A DNA stretch of 64,000 nucleotides from Jiangella sp. DSM 45060 (GCF_900105175.1 NZ_LT629771.1:4606501-4670500); one strand, 5' to 3'. Positions 34,038 through 43,645 are shown, counted from the first letter of the stretch. The notes: generated by a model not told the origin, from the letters alone. Program-made: numbers and translations.

Positions 34038-34600
34038 CACCAGCCGCAGTAGCACTTGCTCTGACCTGCAGTAACGCTTTGCTATGCGGCGGCAGGAAGG
34101 CGAACTTGAGCACGTATTCGCCAGATCAGAGTCGTAGACGGCCGGACGCCGTCGTTCACGGTCGGACGCGTTGAGGCGTCGCCAACGGCGGCGCAACACA
34201 GACTGGGCGCTGTGCCCGTGGACCACGAACGACGACGTCCGCGAGATCGCACGGCGCTCAATCAAGCTGGCGCCGGTCGAGACGCCTGAGACAAGCGTCA
34301 GAGTTTTCATATCGGTGGAACGCCGAAGGCTTCCGCCTCATCGTGACCTCGGAGCCAACGGCGCTGACGGTCGATCTGCACATGCTGGCTGCCGCAGTCC
34401 TGTATTCCACAGCCGGCTTTGCCAGCGGGCGACCTCGTAACGTCATCACCTTCCAGGACAGCCCTCGCTCGATGACGGGGAGGCACGGAGCGGGCTCCCC
34501 GTCGCCGACGCAGCCGACACGTCCTATGAATTGGTGGCACGCCGCAGAACCCGCTCCATCTGCATCCCCGGCGACCTGTGCGGGAGCGGACGTGCGGGGG

Positions 34601-35386
34601 TCAGACCCAGGCCTTCCAGTCGCGGAAGGGGAAGTGCCGACCCGCCTCATAAGCGGGCACGGGCAGCCAGGCATTGACCCCACGATCGCCCCGGAACCAG
34701 AAGGCGCTCTGCTGGAGCAGTTCAGGGCTCGTGATCCGGGTCGAGGTGGGAATGTAGCGAATGGTCAAACCGGCTCGCCTCTTCGGCGACGTGTTGGCGT
34801 TCGAGGCGTGGTAGATCATCGGATGGTGGACCTCGACGTCGCCGGGCTGCAGCACGATGTCGACGGCGTCGTTCTCGTCGACCTCGACGGAGATCTCCGC
34901 GCCGAGGACGTCCTCCGTGCCGGTGGCGTGCATGTCCTTGATCTCGTTCTTGTGGCTCCCGGGAACCAGCCGCACGCAGCCGTTCTCCGGCGTCGACTCG
35001 TCGATCGCGAGCCACAGCGTGACGACCTCCATGGGCTCGAGCGGCCAGAAGGCCGCGTCCTGGTGCCAGCGGACCTCCTTGCCCGTGAACGGCGGCTTCA
35101 CCAGGTAGTGCGAGGCGAACAGACCGATGTCGGGCCCGAGGAACAGTTCGGCGATGTCGACCAGGCGGTCGTCGCTGACGAGACGCACCCAGAACGGATC
35201 GTCGGTGACGAGGTCCTGAGCGAGCATCTCCGGGGTGCGCTCCGGGTTGTGCTCGAGCAGCCAGGCGATGTGCCCGCTCACCTCCTCGATGAGGTCGCGG
35301 TCGAGCACGTTCCGGAAGATCGCGTACCCGTCACGGTCGTAGGTGGCGAGCATCGCTGCCCGCTCAGGGGTCGTCGTGGTGTTCAT
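34601..35386 (-). CDS. Phytanoyl-CoA dioxygenase (PhyH) family, Fe(II)/2-oxoglutarate oxygenase 1
   Basis: A 261-residue cupin-fold oxygenase. The facial triad is seen as WHQDAAF (His and Asp, near residue 108) and the distal His in VEVHHPMIYHAS; the Arg that binds 2-oxoglutarate is likely in GLTIRYIP. The substrate is not readable. Bacterial members hydroxylate varied small molecules, including modified sugars and natural products. It is divergent from an AraC regulator, which may control it. Confidence 0.85.
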   Translation of the reverse strand: MNTTTTPERAAMLATYDRDGYAIFRNVLDRDLIEEVSGHIAWLLEHNPERTPEMLAQDLVTDDPFWVRLVSDDRLVDIAELFLGPDIGLFASHYLVKPPFTGKEVRWHQDAAFWPLEPMEVVTLWLAIDESTPENGCVRLVPGSHKNEIKDMHATGTEDVLGAEISVEVDENDAVDIVLQPGDVEVHHPMIYHASNANTSPKRRAGLTIRYIPTSTRITSPELLQQSAFWFRGDRGVNAWLPVPAYEAGRHFPFRDWKAWV

Positions 35387-35478
35387 GTCCTGGTCCTCTC
35401 CGCGGCCAAGGTTTGTCGATGACCATCACCCTGACAGCATCGGATCGGCGCCGCGCCTACCTGAGCGCCGAATACTTG

Positions 35479-35484
35479 TAATCT
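35479..35484 (+). promoter_or_regulatory. -10 element of a probable leaderless AraC transcript
   Basis: TAATCT ends six bases before the GTG start of the AraC gene, which places the transcript start at or next to the start codon. No ribosome-binding site is present, as expected for leaderless mRNA. Confidence 0.45.
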
Positions 35485-35490
35485 GTTGAT

Positions 35491-36384
35491 GTGCAGCTGG
35501 AGGTCGTCCGACTCGGAACACTGCTCGACGGCGCGCCGTTCTACGCGAACTCGATCGTGTTGCGGAAGCACGCCCCGCACCGGCACCACGACTACGTCGA
35601 GGTCATGGCGATCACCGCCGGGGAGGGCGAGCACGCGATCATCTCCGGCGGACGTGTGGTGGAGCGCAGTCCGATGACTCCCGGGCAGCTCTACCTGTTC
35701 CGGCCCCGCGACGTGCACAGCTTCGAGGCCACGACGGAGTCCGGTCTCGGCCTCATCAACGTCGCCATGCCCGTGTCGGTCTGGCAGCGGTTCGCGAGCC
35801 TCACCGGTCTCGATCCGTCCTGGTCGCACTCGTCGAGGCCACCGATGGTGACGTTCGAACCGGGGAGTCCGCTCGTCATGGGGCCGCTCGAATCGGCCGT
35901 CGAGCGCTTCCACAGCGGCCAGGCGAGCATGCTCGATCTGCTGCGGTTCTGGGGCGACATCATCCCGTTGCTGCTTCCGGCCCCGCAGCAGGATCAGCCC
36001 GGGTTCGGGGCGCCGGCCTGGCTGCTCGACGGCGTCGACGCGATGCTGGAGGAGGAGAACCTGCGCGAGGGCGTCCCACGCCTGCTCCAACTGGCACACG
36101 TCAGCCCCGCTCACCTGTCCCGGGTCACGCGGCAGTACTTCGGGATGACGCCGACCGACCTCGTGGCGAACCTCCGCATCCGGCACGCGACGATGCTGCT
36201 CAGCACCAGCCTGGACAGCGTGAGCAGGATCGCCGAGCGGTGCGGCTTCTCGAGCCCGTCGTACTTCAGCAACTGCTTCCGGCAAGCGACGCTCATGTCG
36301 CCGCGCGAGTACCGGAGCAGACTGCTCGGAGGCTACTTCGGCACACCGCGTCAGCCTCCGCCGGAGCTCACCGGCGGAAGATGA
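35491..36384 (+). CDS. AraC-family transcriptional regulator
   Basis: A 297-residue regulator with an N-terminal cupin (HRHHDYVEVMAITAGEGEH, MTPGQLYLFRPRDVHSF) and a C-terminal pair of helix-turn-helix motifs (LLQLAHVSPAHLSRVTRQYFG and RIAERCGFSSPSYFSNCF). This layout is typical of sugar-sensing AraC proteins. GTG start with a -10-like TAATCT close by. It runs 17 bp into the convergent second dioxygenase gene. Likely targets are the divergent dioxygenase and perhaps its neighbours. Confidence 0.9.
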   Translation: MQLEVVRLGTLLDGAPFYANSIVLRKHAPHRHHDYVEVMAITAGEGEHAIISGGRVVERSPMTPGQLYLFRPRDVHSFEATTESGLGLINVAMPVSVWQRFASLTGLDPSWSHSSRPPMVTFEPGSPLVMGPLESAVERFHSGQASMLDLLRFWGDIIPLLLPAPQQDQPGFGAPAWLLDGVDAMLEEENLREGVPRLLQLAHVSPAHLSRVTRQYFGMTPTDLVANLRIRHATMLLSTSLDSVSRIAERCGFSSPSYFSNCFRQATLMSPREYRSRLLGGYFGTPRQPPPELTGGR

Positions 36385-37159
36385 CGGGGCAGACGTCTTC
36401 GCGGTCCAGGTGGGCGACGAGGGCAGACGCACGATCCACCGGCACCGACCGCTCGGTGCGCAGATGCACCGCAAGGCTGAGCCGCGGCGACGACGACACG
36501 TTCTGGTGGCTGCCGTGCACCAGCCAGCGATGGTGGAAACTGACGCCTCCCGCGGGAAGGACGTCGGCGACCTCGCTCCATTCGTCTCCGGACGGTACGG
36601 CGACGGCCGCCTTGATCGCCTCCTGGTCCTGGTTGAAGAAGTCGCCGTCCACCTCACCCCACCGGTGCGATCCGGGGACGAACCGCACGGGCCCGCTTGC
36701 GGCCGTCACGTCGCTGAGTGCCAGCCACGCCGTGAACAGCCCGTCACCCGTACCCCACGTCGACTGCCAGTAGGGGTGGTCCTGGTGCCAGCCGATGTTG
36801 GTGTCGTTCGTGCGACCCGGTGTCGGTGGCTTGTAGAGACCCTGGACCTGCCAGACCTGCACCAGGTTGGCGCCGGTCACGTCGGCGGCGAGGCGCCCGA
36901 GGCCGGAGCGGGTGAGCGCCTCGACGAGCCTCTGGTCCGCGAGTTGCGGCATGTCGATCTTCGCCAGCCGGTGCGGGTCGTCGCCCGGGCGCCAGCTCGA
37001 CACCACCGGCGAGACGCCGGTCGCGTAATGACCGTTGCGAACATCGGCGAGCGCCCGGGCCGCGTGCGCCAGCAGCTCCGGCTCCAGCACCGGCTGGTCG
37101 TGGATGTAGAAGCCGTCGGCCTGGAACTGCTCGTACGGGGTTCTGGTCGCCGCGCTCAT
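36368..37159 (-). CDS. Phytanoyl-CoA dioxygenase (PhyH) family, Fe(II)/2-oxoglutarate oxygenase 2
   Basis: A 263-residue PhyH protein. WHQDHPYWQS supplies the His and Asp, and HHRWLVHGSHQN the distal His. SPRLSLAVHLR probably holds the 2-oxoglutarate Arg. It is only distantly similar to the dioxygenase at 34601-35386. ATG 37159 follows GGAGGG. The GCTCA-N5-TGAGC palindrome at 37183-37197 lies in its promoter, the same site as in front of the SorC-linked operon, which places it in that regulon. Confidence 0.85.
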   Translation of the reverse strand: MSAATRTPYEQFQADGFYIHDQPVLEPELLAHAARALADVRNGHYATGVSPVVSSWRPGDDPHRLAKIDMPQLADQRLVEALTRSGLGRLAADVTGANLVQVWQVQGLYKPPTPGRTNDTNIGWHQDHPYWQSTWGTGDGLFTAWLALSDVTAASGPVRFVPGSHRWGEVDGDFFNQDQEAIKAAVAVPSGDEWSEVADVLPAGGVSFHHRWLVHGSHQNVSSSPRLSLAVHLRTERSVPVDRASALVAHLDREDVCPVIFRR

Positions 37160-37182
37160 GGTGGCCCTCCGCGTGGACATTT

Positions 37183-37197
37183 GCTCACTGGCTGAGC
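37183..37197. promoter_or_regulatory. Candidate SorC-type operator, copy 1
   Basis: GCTCACTGGCTGAGC: arms GCTCA and TGAGC with a 5-base spacer. Same arms and spacing as at 45581-45595. It lies between the divergent dioxygenase 2 and DUF4185-like genes. Confidence 0.7.
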
Positions 37198-37267
37198 GTT
37201 GGTGCACCATTGAAGTTGCCCGCCCTGGCACTGTCAAGGGCAGCTTCGGCGCGGAAGGACGGACGAC

Positions 37268-38476
37268 ATGACGGACCGAGCGGTGTTGCGCGACGAGACG
37301 ATCCTGCGGCTGGGCGGGAACGGCGACAACTGGCACCTGACGTGGTGCGCCGACGACACCCAGGTGACGGCGTTGTGCGACGGCGCGGGGTGGCGGGAGA
37401 ACCGGGAGACCTTCCACAACGCGCGGCTCTGGCGGGTGATCGGAGACCCATACGACGCGCGATTCGAGGACGTCCCCGGATATCCGGCGCTGACCGACGA
37501 CTGGACGGTGCCGCCCCCGCCGCGGGCCCGGTACTACGGGTTCGGCACGCTCGCGGTCGACGGGCAGCTCTACCAGTACCTGAGCACGTTCAACACGCCG
37601 ATGATGACCGGCCCGGACACGTTCGCCGACGACCTGCGCTTCGTCGGGGCGAAGCTGATCCACTCGCCGGACGGCGGCGCCACCTGGCGCGATCAGGACG
37701 GCACGACGCCGGTGCGCTGGCCGGCCTACGCCGAGCGGTCCCGGGACTCGATGGTGTTCTTCGAGGAGGACCAGGACGCGTTCTCGCTGCTGTCCGTCGT
37801 GCAGATGGGCCGCGACTACCGCGCGAACACCGACGGCCACGTGTACGTCTACGCGCCCAACGGCAGCACCGACGGCACGATGAACGAGCTCGTGCTGTTC
37901 CGCGTCCCGAAGGACCGGATCCTCGACCGCGGCGCCTACCGCTACTACGCGGGCAGCGCGCCGAACAGCGGTGCACGGTGGTCCCCCGCCATCGACGACC
38001 GCGCCGTCGTGCACACCTTCCCCCGCGGCTGGGTCAACACCGACGTCCACCCCTACGCCTGGCACCCGTCCATCACCTACAACGAGCCGCTGGGCGTCTA
38101 CCTCATGGCCAACTGGGGCATGGGCACGACGCCCGCGGGCCTCTGGTTCGGCCGGCCGAGCTACCTCGGCCTCTACACGTCATCCACCCCCTGGGGCCCG
38201 TGGACGCAGATCCACGAGGACACCGCCTGGACCCCCGGCGGCGACGCGGCCGCCCGCTGCTACCAGCCGCAGATCGCGCCCAAGTGGATCTCCCCGGACG
38301 GCGCCTCGTTCTGGCTGGTCTGGACCGACTTCCAGTCCACCCGCACCGAGGAGGAGGCGAAGCGGGAACAGCGCCGCCTGGACGACGACGGCGCCGGCAT
38401 GGCCGCCCGCATCGACAGCATGGTCGCGACGATGCCGTACTACTCCTTCAACGCCCAGCGCGTCGACCTGCGCTAG
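37268..38476 (+). CDS. DUF4185-like beta-propeller protein, putative glycoside hydrolase
   Basis: A 402-residue protein without a signal peptide. Repeated propeller features (IHSPDGGATWRDQDG, YVYAPNGSTDG, WHPSITYNEPLGVYLMANWG, YTSSTPWGPW) suggest a five-bladed fold like GH43/GH183. DUF4185 members include endo-D-arabinanases, so a cytoplasmic sugar-cleaving role is possible. Candidate acidic residues cannot be assigned with certainty. ATG 37268; it faces away from dioxygenase 2 with the palindrome between them. Its stop overlaps the convergent RhaD-like gene by four bases. Confidence 0.6.
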   Translation: MTDRAVLRDETILRLGGNGDNWHLTWCADDTQVTALCDGAGWRENRETFHNARLWRVIGDPYDARFEDVPGYPALTDDWTVPPPPRARYYGFGTLAVDGQLYQYLSTFNTPMMTGPDTFADDLRFVGAKLIHSPDGGATWRDQDGTTPVRWPAYAERSRDSMVFFEEDQDAFSLLSVVQMGRDYRANTDGHVYVYAPNGSTDGTMNELVLFRVPKDRILDRGAYRYYAGSAPNSGARWSPAIDDRAVVHTFPRGWVNTDVHPYAWHPSITYNEPLGVYLMANWGMGTTPAGLWFGRPSYLGLYTSSTPWGPWTQIHEDTAWTPGGDAAARCYQPQIAPKWISPDGASFWLVWTDFQSTRTEEEAKREQRRLDDDGAGMAARIDSMVATMPYYSFNAQRVDLR

Positions 38477-40449
38477 ATGACGCGGTCGTTGCCGCCGTCG
38501 ACGGGGACCTGAGCGCCGGTCGTCTTCGCGAACGCCGGGCCGGCCAGCGCCAGGCACATCTCCGCGACGTCGGCGCTGCTCACCTCGGTCTTGAGCAGGT
38601 TGCGCCGCTTGTACTCGTCGACGGTGAGGCCGTAGTGCGCGGCCCGCGACGCCAGGACGTCGTCGCTCCAGAGGCCGGTGTCGAAGACGGCGTCGGGGTG
38701 GACGACGTTGACCCGGATGCCGTCGCCCGCCCACTCCAGCGCGATGACCCGGGCCAGCTGGGTGAGCGCGGCCTTGGACGCCGAGTACGCGGCCACCCCT
38801 TGCCCGGGCGCGGCGACGTTCTTCGAGCCGACGACGATCACCCGCCCGCCGCCCGGCGCCAGTCGCAGCATCGGGTACGCCTCGCGCAGCAGGGTCACCG
38901 CCGAGTCGGCGTTGACGCCCATGACGCGCCGCCAGTACTCCAGGCTCAGCCCACTCACCGGGACCGCCGGCGGGAACACCCCGGCGTTGAGTATGACGAC
39001 GTCGATCCCGCCGTAGGCGCGTACGGCCGCGTCGACGGCGGCGGCCAGGTCGTCCTCCCGGGTCACGTCGCAGCGCACGCCGAGGAACGCGGCGCCGCCG
39101 AACGCCTCGGTCACGGCGGCGTCGATGTCCAGCCCGACCACGGCCGCGCCCTGGTCGAGGAAGCGGGCCGCGCAGGTCCGGCCGATGCCGCTGGCCGCGC
39201 CGGTGACCAGCGCGATCTGCCCCTCCAGCGGCGGCCGCGCCCCGGCGCGGCGCAGCTTCGCCTGCTCGAGGTCCCAGTACTCGACGTCGAAGAGGTCCTG
39301 CGGGCTGAGCGTACGGTAGCCGCCGAGCGACTCCGCCCGGCCGATGATGTCGATCGTGTGGCGGTAGATGTCCTCGGCCACCCGTGCGTCGGCGGCGGTC
39401 CGGCCGGCGCAGGACATGCCGAGCTCGGGGTCGAGGACGACACGCGGGGCCGGGTCGAGCATCGTCACCTCGGCGCGGCCCCGGGCCCGGCCCTGCTCGA
39501 CGTAGCGCGCGTACGCGTCGCGGTAGGCCGCGACGTCCCGGCCGAGCTGCGGTGTCGGCTTGGTTCGCAGCACATGGTCCGGGGTGGCCGGCCCCTGCTG
39601 GGAGATCGTCGCCACGTCGGGATGCTGCGCGAACGCGAGCGCTGCCGCGTCGTCGTGGGTACTCATGATCATGGGCTGCCCGGCGGCGGCGCAGATGTCC
39701 GCACGGAGGCGCGCCGTCGCGACGCGACGATCGGCGGACGACGAACGAGCGGGCCGCAGCGCCGGCGGCGACACGTGCCGCTCGACCACCCGCTCGGCCG
39801 TGGCGACCAGGTCGATCATCCGCTCGTAGGACTCCCGGGCGGTGTCGCCGAAGGTGAACACGCCGTGGTTGAGCAGGATCATCCCCATGGTCCGTGGGCC
39901 GGCCTCCTTCGGGAACCGCTCGGCGCAGAGCCGGGCCAGCTCGAAGCCCGGCATGACGTACGGGATGACGACGACGGAGTCGCCGTACACCTCGCGCACC
40001 AGTTCCTCGCCGCGCGCTGTGTTGGTCAGCGTGACGACGGCGTCGGCGTGCGTGTGGTCGACGAACCGGTACGGCAGGATCGCGTGCGTGATCGCCTCGA
40101 CGGACGGCATCGGCGCCGCCGCGTCGAGCCGGAAGTCCGCGAGCGCCCGCGCCATGTCGACGTCGCTGAGCCGGTCCAGCCGGCTCAGTTCCAGCAGCGA
40201 CGCGAGCCGCACCGGCGCGAAACCCTCCCGCTCGATCGAGGCCAGGTCCCAGCCGCTGCCCTTGACGAACAGCGCCTCCTCGGCCGCGCCGACGACCGGC
40301 CGCACGACCGACTTGACCGACGTGTTCCCGCCACCGTGCAGAACCAGCGACGGGTCCTGGCCGAGCAGGCGTGAGCTGTAGGCGCGCAGCCTGAGGTCGT
40401 CGCCCGCGAAGGCGGCGGCGTCATCGTCGTTCCAGCGGCTGGAGATCAT
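38473..40449 (-). CDS. Bifunctional rhamnulose-1-phosphate-type aldolase / short-chain dehydrogenase
   Basis: A 658-residue fusion. Residues 1 to about 395 form a class II aldolase/adducin domain with zinc ligands in DHTHADAVV and LNHGVF. Residues from about 410 form an SDR with VTGAASGIGRT and catalytic YSASK. In L-rhamnose users such fusions cleave L-rhamnulose 1-phosphate and oxidise the lactaldehyde released. No rhamnose isomerase or rhamnulokinase is seen here, so the substrate may be another ketose phosphate. It is the last gene of the SorC-linked operon (ATGA overlap with E2). Confidence 0.85.
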   Translation of the reverse strand: MISSRWNDDDAAAFAGDDLRLRAYSSRLLGQDPSLVLHGGGNTSVKSVVRPVVGAAEEALFVKGSGWDLASIEREGFAPVRLASLLELSRLDRLSDVDMARALADFRLDAAAPMPSVEAITHAILPYRFVDHTHADAVVTLTNTARGEELVREVYGDSVVVIPYVMPGFELARLCAERFPKEAGPRTMGMILLNHGVFTFGDTARESYERMIDLVATAERVVERHVSPPALRPARSSSADRRVATARLRADICAAAGQPMIMSTHDDAAALAFAQHPDVATISQQGPATPDHVLRTKPTPQLGRDVAAYRDAYARYVEQGRARGRAEVTMLDPAPRVVLDPELGMSCAGRTAADARVAEDIYRHTIDIIGRAESLGGYRTLSPQDLFDVEYWDLEQAKLRRAGARPPLEGQIALVTGAASGIGRTCAARFLDQGAAVVGLDIDAAVTEAFGGAAFLGVRCDVTREDDLAAAVDAAVRAYGGIDVVILNAGVFPPAVPVSGLSLEYWRRVMGVNADSAVTLLREAYPMLRLAPGGGRVIVVGSKNVAAPGQGVAAYSASKAALTQLARVIALEWAGDGIRVNVVHPDAVFDTGLWSDDVLASRAAHYGLTVDEYKRRNLLKTEVSSADVAEMCLALAGPAFAKTTGAQVPVDGGNDRVI

Positions 40450-41558
40450 CGGGTTCCGCCCATCGGGTCGGTGGCGAAGTGCGTCCGGAGCGTCGTGAGG
40501 AACCGCGCGGCGTCGACGCCGTCGACGGTGCGGTGGTCGCAGGTCAGGCACACGGTGAGCTGCGGCACGATGGCGAAGCCGCCGCCGGTGGCGACCACCT
40601 GGTCCCGGACGGACGCGACGGCCAGGATCGCGGTCTGGCTCGGGTCGACGATGGCCTGGAAGCTGTCGACGTCGTGCATCCCGAGGTTGCTGACGGTGAT
40701 GGCGGCGGGCCGCTGGTCGTCCTTGCCCAGCGCCGCCGCACGGGCCCGGCTCGCGGCGGCGGCGACCGTCTCGACCAGCGCCGGCACCGGCGTCGCGTCT
40801 GGCTCGGGGATCGTGACGACGTGCAGCGACTCGTCGCCGGCGACGGCGAGGCCGACGTCGGGCGACGTCAGCACGTTGTAGCGAGGCCCGTCGTCGGACC
40901 AGACCCGCAGCATCCGCGGATGTTCGCGCAGCGCCCGGGCGAGGGCGCGCAGCAGCAGATGGGTGTACGTCAGCGTGCCGCCGTCGCCCGCCCCATACGC
41001 GCCGATCGCCTGCCGCGCCGCCCGGGCGTCCAGCCGCGCGGTGACGCTGAACTGCGGGATGGTCTGCACGGACTGGGTGAGCCGGCGCGCGATCGCCCGC
41101 CGGATCGGCGACATCTCCTGGCCGGCGTCGGCGGGCTCGGTTGCGACGGGCGCGGCGGGCTCCGCGGGCGCCGCGCGTTCCACGTCACCCCGCTCGACCC
41201 GGCCACCCGGCCCGGTGCCCGCCACCCCGGCCAGGTCGACGCCCAGCTCGGCGGCCAGCTTCCGCACCGCGGGCAGCGCCTGCACCCGGCCCGGCGGCTG
41301 CGGTGACGGCGCCGCGTCGCCCGGCGACCCGACGTAAGCGAGCAGCGCGCCGGAGGCCAGCCGGTCCCCCGGTTGCGCGACGATCCGCAGCACGACGCCC
41401 TCTTCCGCCGACTCCACCTCGACCTGCGACTTGTCGGTCTCGACGCACAGCAGCGGCTCGGCGATCTCGACGGGATCGCCCTCGGACTTGTACCACTCCA
41501 GGATCGTCATCTCGTCGGAGGTCTGCCCCAGGTTCGGCAGCCGGATCTCAATGGCCAT
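40446..41558 (-). CDS. Dihydrolipoamide acyltransferase (E2) of a 2-oxoacid or acetoin dehydrogenase complex
   Basis: A 370-residue E2: lipoyl domain at residues 1-78 with the modified lysine in ETDKSQVEV, a peripheral-subunit-binding domain around 92-128 (ALPAVRKLAAELGVDLAGV), then the catalytic core ending with DHRTVDGVDAARFL, whose His is the active-site base. A flexible Ala/Pro/Glu linker is present. No dihydrolipoamide dehydrogenase (E3) is encoded nearby, so a housekeeping E3 is presumably shared. Confidence 0.92.
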   Translation of the reverse strand: MAIEIRLPNLGQTSDEMTILEWYKSEGDPVEIAEPLLCVETDKSQVEVESAEEGVVLRIVAQPGDRLASGALLAYVGSPGDAAPSPQPPGRVQALPAVRKLAAELGVDLAGVAGTGPGGRVERGDVERAAPAEPAAPVATEPADAGQEMSPIRRAIARRLTQSVQTIPQFSVTARLDARAARQAIGAYGAGDGGTLTYTHLLLRALARALREHPRMLRVWSDDGPRYNVLTSPDVGLAVAGDESLHVVTIPEPDATPVPALVETVAAAASRARAAALGKDDQRPAAITVSNLGMHDVDSFQAIVDPSQTAILAVASVRDQVVATGGGFAIVPQLTVCLTCDHRTVDGVDAARFLTTLRTHFATDPMGGTR

Positions 41559-41570
41559 GAACGCGCGCCC

Positions 41571-42641
41571 TCACAGTTCGCACAGCGATCGGATCTCGGC
41601 AGCGATGCGTTCCGTGCTGGGCACGACCGCCTGCTCCAGCACGGGAGCGACCGGCAGCGGGACGTCGTGGGCGGCCACCCGCCGGATCGGCGCCGCCAGC
41701 GAGAACAGCCGTTCCTCGGCCGTCCGGGCGGCCAGCTCGGCACCCCAGCCGCCGGTGAGGGTGTCCTCGTGGGCGATGAGCAGGCGGCCGGTCTTGTCGA
41801 CGGAGGCGAAGATCGTCTCGGTGTCCATCGGGAGCAGCGAGACTGGGTCGATCACCTCGCACTCGATGCCCTCGGCCGCGAGCTGATCCGCCGCGGCCAG
41901 GCACCGGTACAGCGTCAGGTGGGTCGCGACGACGGTCACCGCGGTCCCGGGCCGCTTCACCACGGCCCGGCCGATCGGGAACAGGTACTCCTCCTCCGGC
42001 ACGTGTGCGGTGAGGTCCATGCCGCCGGCCTGCTCGCGGCCCTTGCTGCCGTAGAGCAGCTTGTGCTCGAAGACCAGCACCGGGTCGTCGTCGCGCACGG
42101 CGCTCTTGAGGATCCCCTTGGCGTGGTAAGCGTCGGATGGGCAGACCACCTTGAGCCCGGGCACGTGGGTGAAGAAGCTCTCCGGGCACTGCCCGTGCTG
42201 GGCGCCCCGGTTCGACGTGCCGACCGGGCAGCGCATGACCAGCGGCACCGAGAGCCGGCCGCCGGACATGTAGCGCAGCTTCGCGGCCTGGTTGACCAGC
42301 TCGTCCATGCACTCGAAGAGGAAGTCGGCGTACTGCATGTCCGGGATCGGGCGCATGCCCATGAGCGCGGCGCCGACGGCGGCCCCGGCGATCGCCTTCT
42401 CACTGATCGGAGTGTCGATGATCCGGTCGCGGCCGAACCGCTCCGGCAGACCGAGGTAGACGCCGAACGCGCCGCCGAAGCCGCCGGGGATGCCGACGTC
42501 CTCGCCGATCAGGAAGACCCGGTCGTCGCGCTCCATCTCCTCGGCGATGGCTTCCCGGATCGCCTCGGCGATGGTGAGCCGGCGCTCCGGGCCGGACGGC
42601 CCTGGCTCCAGCGTGGCGGCCTGCCCAGCGGGGGTGGTCAT
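41571..42641 (-). CDS. E1 component beta subunit (2-oxoacid/acetoin dehydrogenase)
   Basis: A 356-residue transketolase-like beta subunit. Family segments include VFLIGEDVGIPGGFGGAFGV, DTPISEKAIAGAAVGAALMG and SNRGAQHGQCPESFFTHVPG. With E1-alpha it performs thiamine-diphosphate-dependent oxidative decarboxylation or acyloin cleavage and passes the acyl group to E2. Starts by ATGA overlap with E1-alpha; 12 bp separate it from E2. Confidence 0.92.
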   Translation of the reverse strand: MTTPAGQAATLEPGPSGPERRLTIAEAIREAIAEEMERDDRVFLIGEDVGIPGGFGGAFGVYLGLPERFGRDRIIDTPISEKAIAGAAVGAALMGMRPIPDMQYADFLFECMDELVNQAAKLRYMSGGRLSVPLVMRCPVGTSNRGAQHGQCPESFFTHVPGLKVVCPSDAYHAKGILKSAVRDDDPVLVFEHKLLYGSKGREQAGGMDLTAHVPEEEYLFPIGRAVVKRPGTAVTVVATHLTLYRCLAAADQLAAEGIECEVIDPVSLLPMDTETIFASVDKTGRLLIAHEDTLTGGWGAELAARTAEERLFSLAAPIRRVAAHDVPLPVAPVLEQAVVPSTERIAAEIRSLCEL

Positions 42642-43645
42642 CGGGGTGCTCCGATCGTGATCGGGGTGGCGTACGCGTCGGTCAGCGCCTCGGCGGCGTC
42701 GGGAGCCGGGGAGTTCCTCGCATACTCGACCGCGTCGTCGAGCTCGCCGGTCACGTCGGCGACGATCGCGGCCAGCGCCGCGTCGTCGGCGATCCCGGCC
42801 GTGGTCAGCGCGAGCCCGAGCCGGTCGATCGGGTCACGCTCCTTCCACTCCTTCTCCTCGTCGCGGCTGCGGTAGCCGCGTGCGTCGCCGCGGCTGTGGC
42901 CGGCGAAGCGGTAGGTCTTCGCCTCGATCAGCGTCGGCCCGCCGCCCGTGGCCGCCCGGGCCCGCGCCGTCTCGACCGCCGCACGGACGGCGACGACGTC
43001 CATGCCGTCGACGATCTGGGCGGGGACGCCGTAGCCGGCGGCCCGGTCGGCGACGTCGGTGACCAGGCTGGTCAGGTGGAACGGCGTCGACGCGCCGTAG
43101 ATGTTGTTCTCGCAGACGAACACGATCGGCAGCTTCTGCACGGCGGCGAAGTTGAGGCCCTCGTGGAACGCGCCCTCGTTGGTCGCGCCCTCGCCGAAGA
43201 AGCAGGCCGCGACCTGCCCGGTCGCCCGGAGCTTGAACGCGAGCCCGAGACCGGTCACGACGCTGTTGCCCCCGGCCACGATCGCGATCGCCGGAACCAT
43301 CCCGGCGTCCGGATCGCCGAGGTGCATGGAGCCGCCCTTGCCGCCGCAGCAGCCGGTGGCCTTGCCGTACAGCTCGGCCATCGCGCCGCGCATGGTGACG
43401 CCCTTGGCGAGCGCGTGCCCGTGCGGCCGGTGCGTCGAGGTGATCCAGTCGTCCGGGCCCAGCGCGTCGCAGGTCCCGACCGCGACCGCCTCCTGGCCCT
43501 GGTACTGGTGCAGCGTGCCCGGCAGCTCACCGCGCAGGAACAGCTGGTAGACGCGGTCCTCGAAGCGGCGGATCCGGACGAGTCCCCGGTACAGCCGCAG
43601 CGCCTGCTCGGCGGGGAGGCCGCCGAGGTCGACCGGCCGGGTCAC
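42638..43645 (-). CDS. E1 component alpha subunit (2-oxoacid/acetoin dehydrogenase)
   Basis: A 335-residue thiamine-diphosphate-binding subunit. The cofactor motif runs from GEGATNEGAFHEGLNFAA to ENN (about residues 165-197), preceded by ITSTHRPHGHALAKG and GKGGSMHLG. The length and CENNIYGAS are closer to acetoin/branched-chain types than to homodimeric pyruvate dehydrogenases. GTG start at 43645 overlaps the aldolase stop as GTGA. Confidence 0.92.
   Translation of the reverse strand: MTRPVDLGGLPAEQALRLYRGLVRIRRFEDRVYQLFLRGELPGTLHQYQGQEAVAVGTCDALGPDDWITSTHRPHGHALAKGVTMRGAMAELYGKATGCCGGKGGSMHLGDPDAGMVPAIAIVAGGNSVVTGLGLAFKLRATGQVAACFFGEGATNEGAFHEGLNFAAVQKLPIVFVCENNIYGASTPFHLTSLVTDVADRAAGYGVPAQIVDGMDVVAVRAAVETARARAATGGGPTLIEAKTYRFAGHSRGDARGYRSRDEEKEWKERDPIDRLGLALTTAGIADDAALAAIVADVTGELDDAVEYARNSPAPDAAEALTDAYATPITIGAPR

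Larger units (their letters stand above)
33532..34600. other. Gene-poor 1.07-kb spacer
   Basis: No convincing protein gene. It holds a short inverted repeat (33663-33681) and a tRNA-Glu 3' fragment (33990-34037). Open frames here have poor codon structure and no recognisable domains. Local base composition is less GC-rich than the flanking genes, fitting an integration scar or decayed DNA. Confidence 0.55.

Noticed and set aside
34080..34600. Integrase remnant next to the tRNA fragment
   Set aside because: Short frames loosely resemble integrase N-termini, but no catalytic R-H-R-Y region is present, so it is not called.
38473..40449. Standard L-rhamnose operon
   Set aside because: The RhaD-type fusion is present, but no rhamnose isomerase, rhamnulokinase or mutarotase was found in the window, and the companions are a PfkB kinase and an E1/E2 complex.
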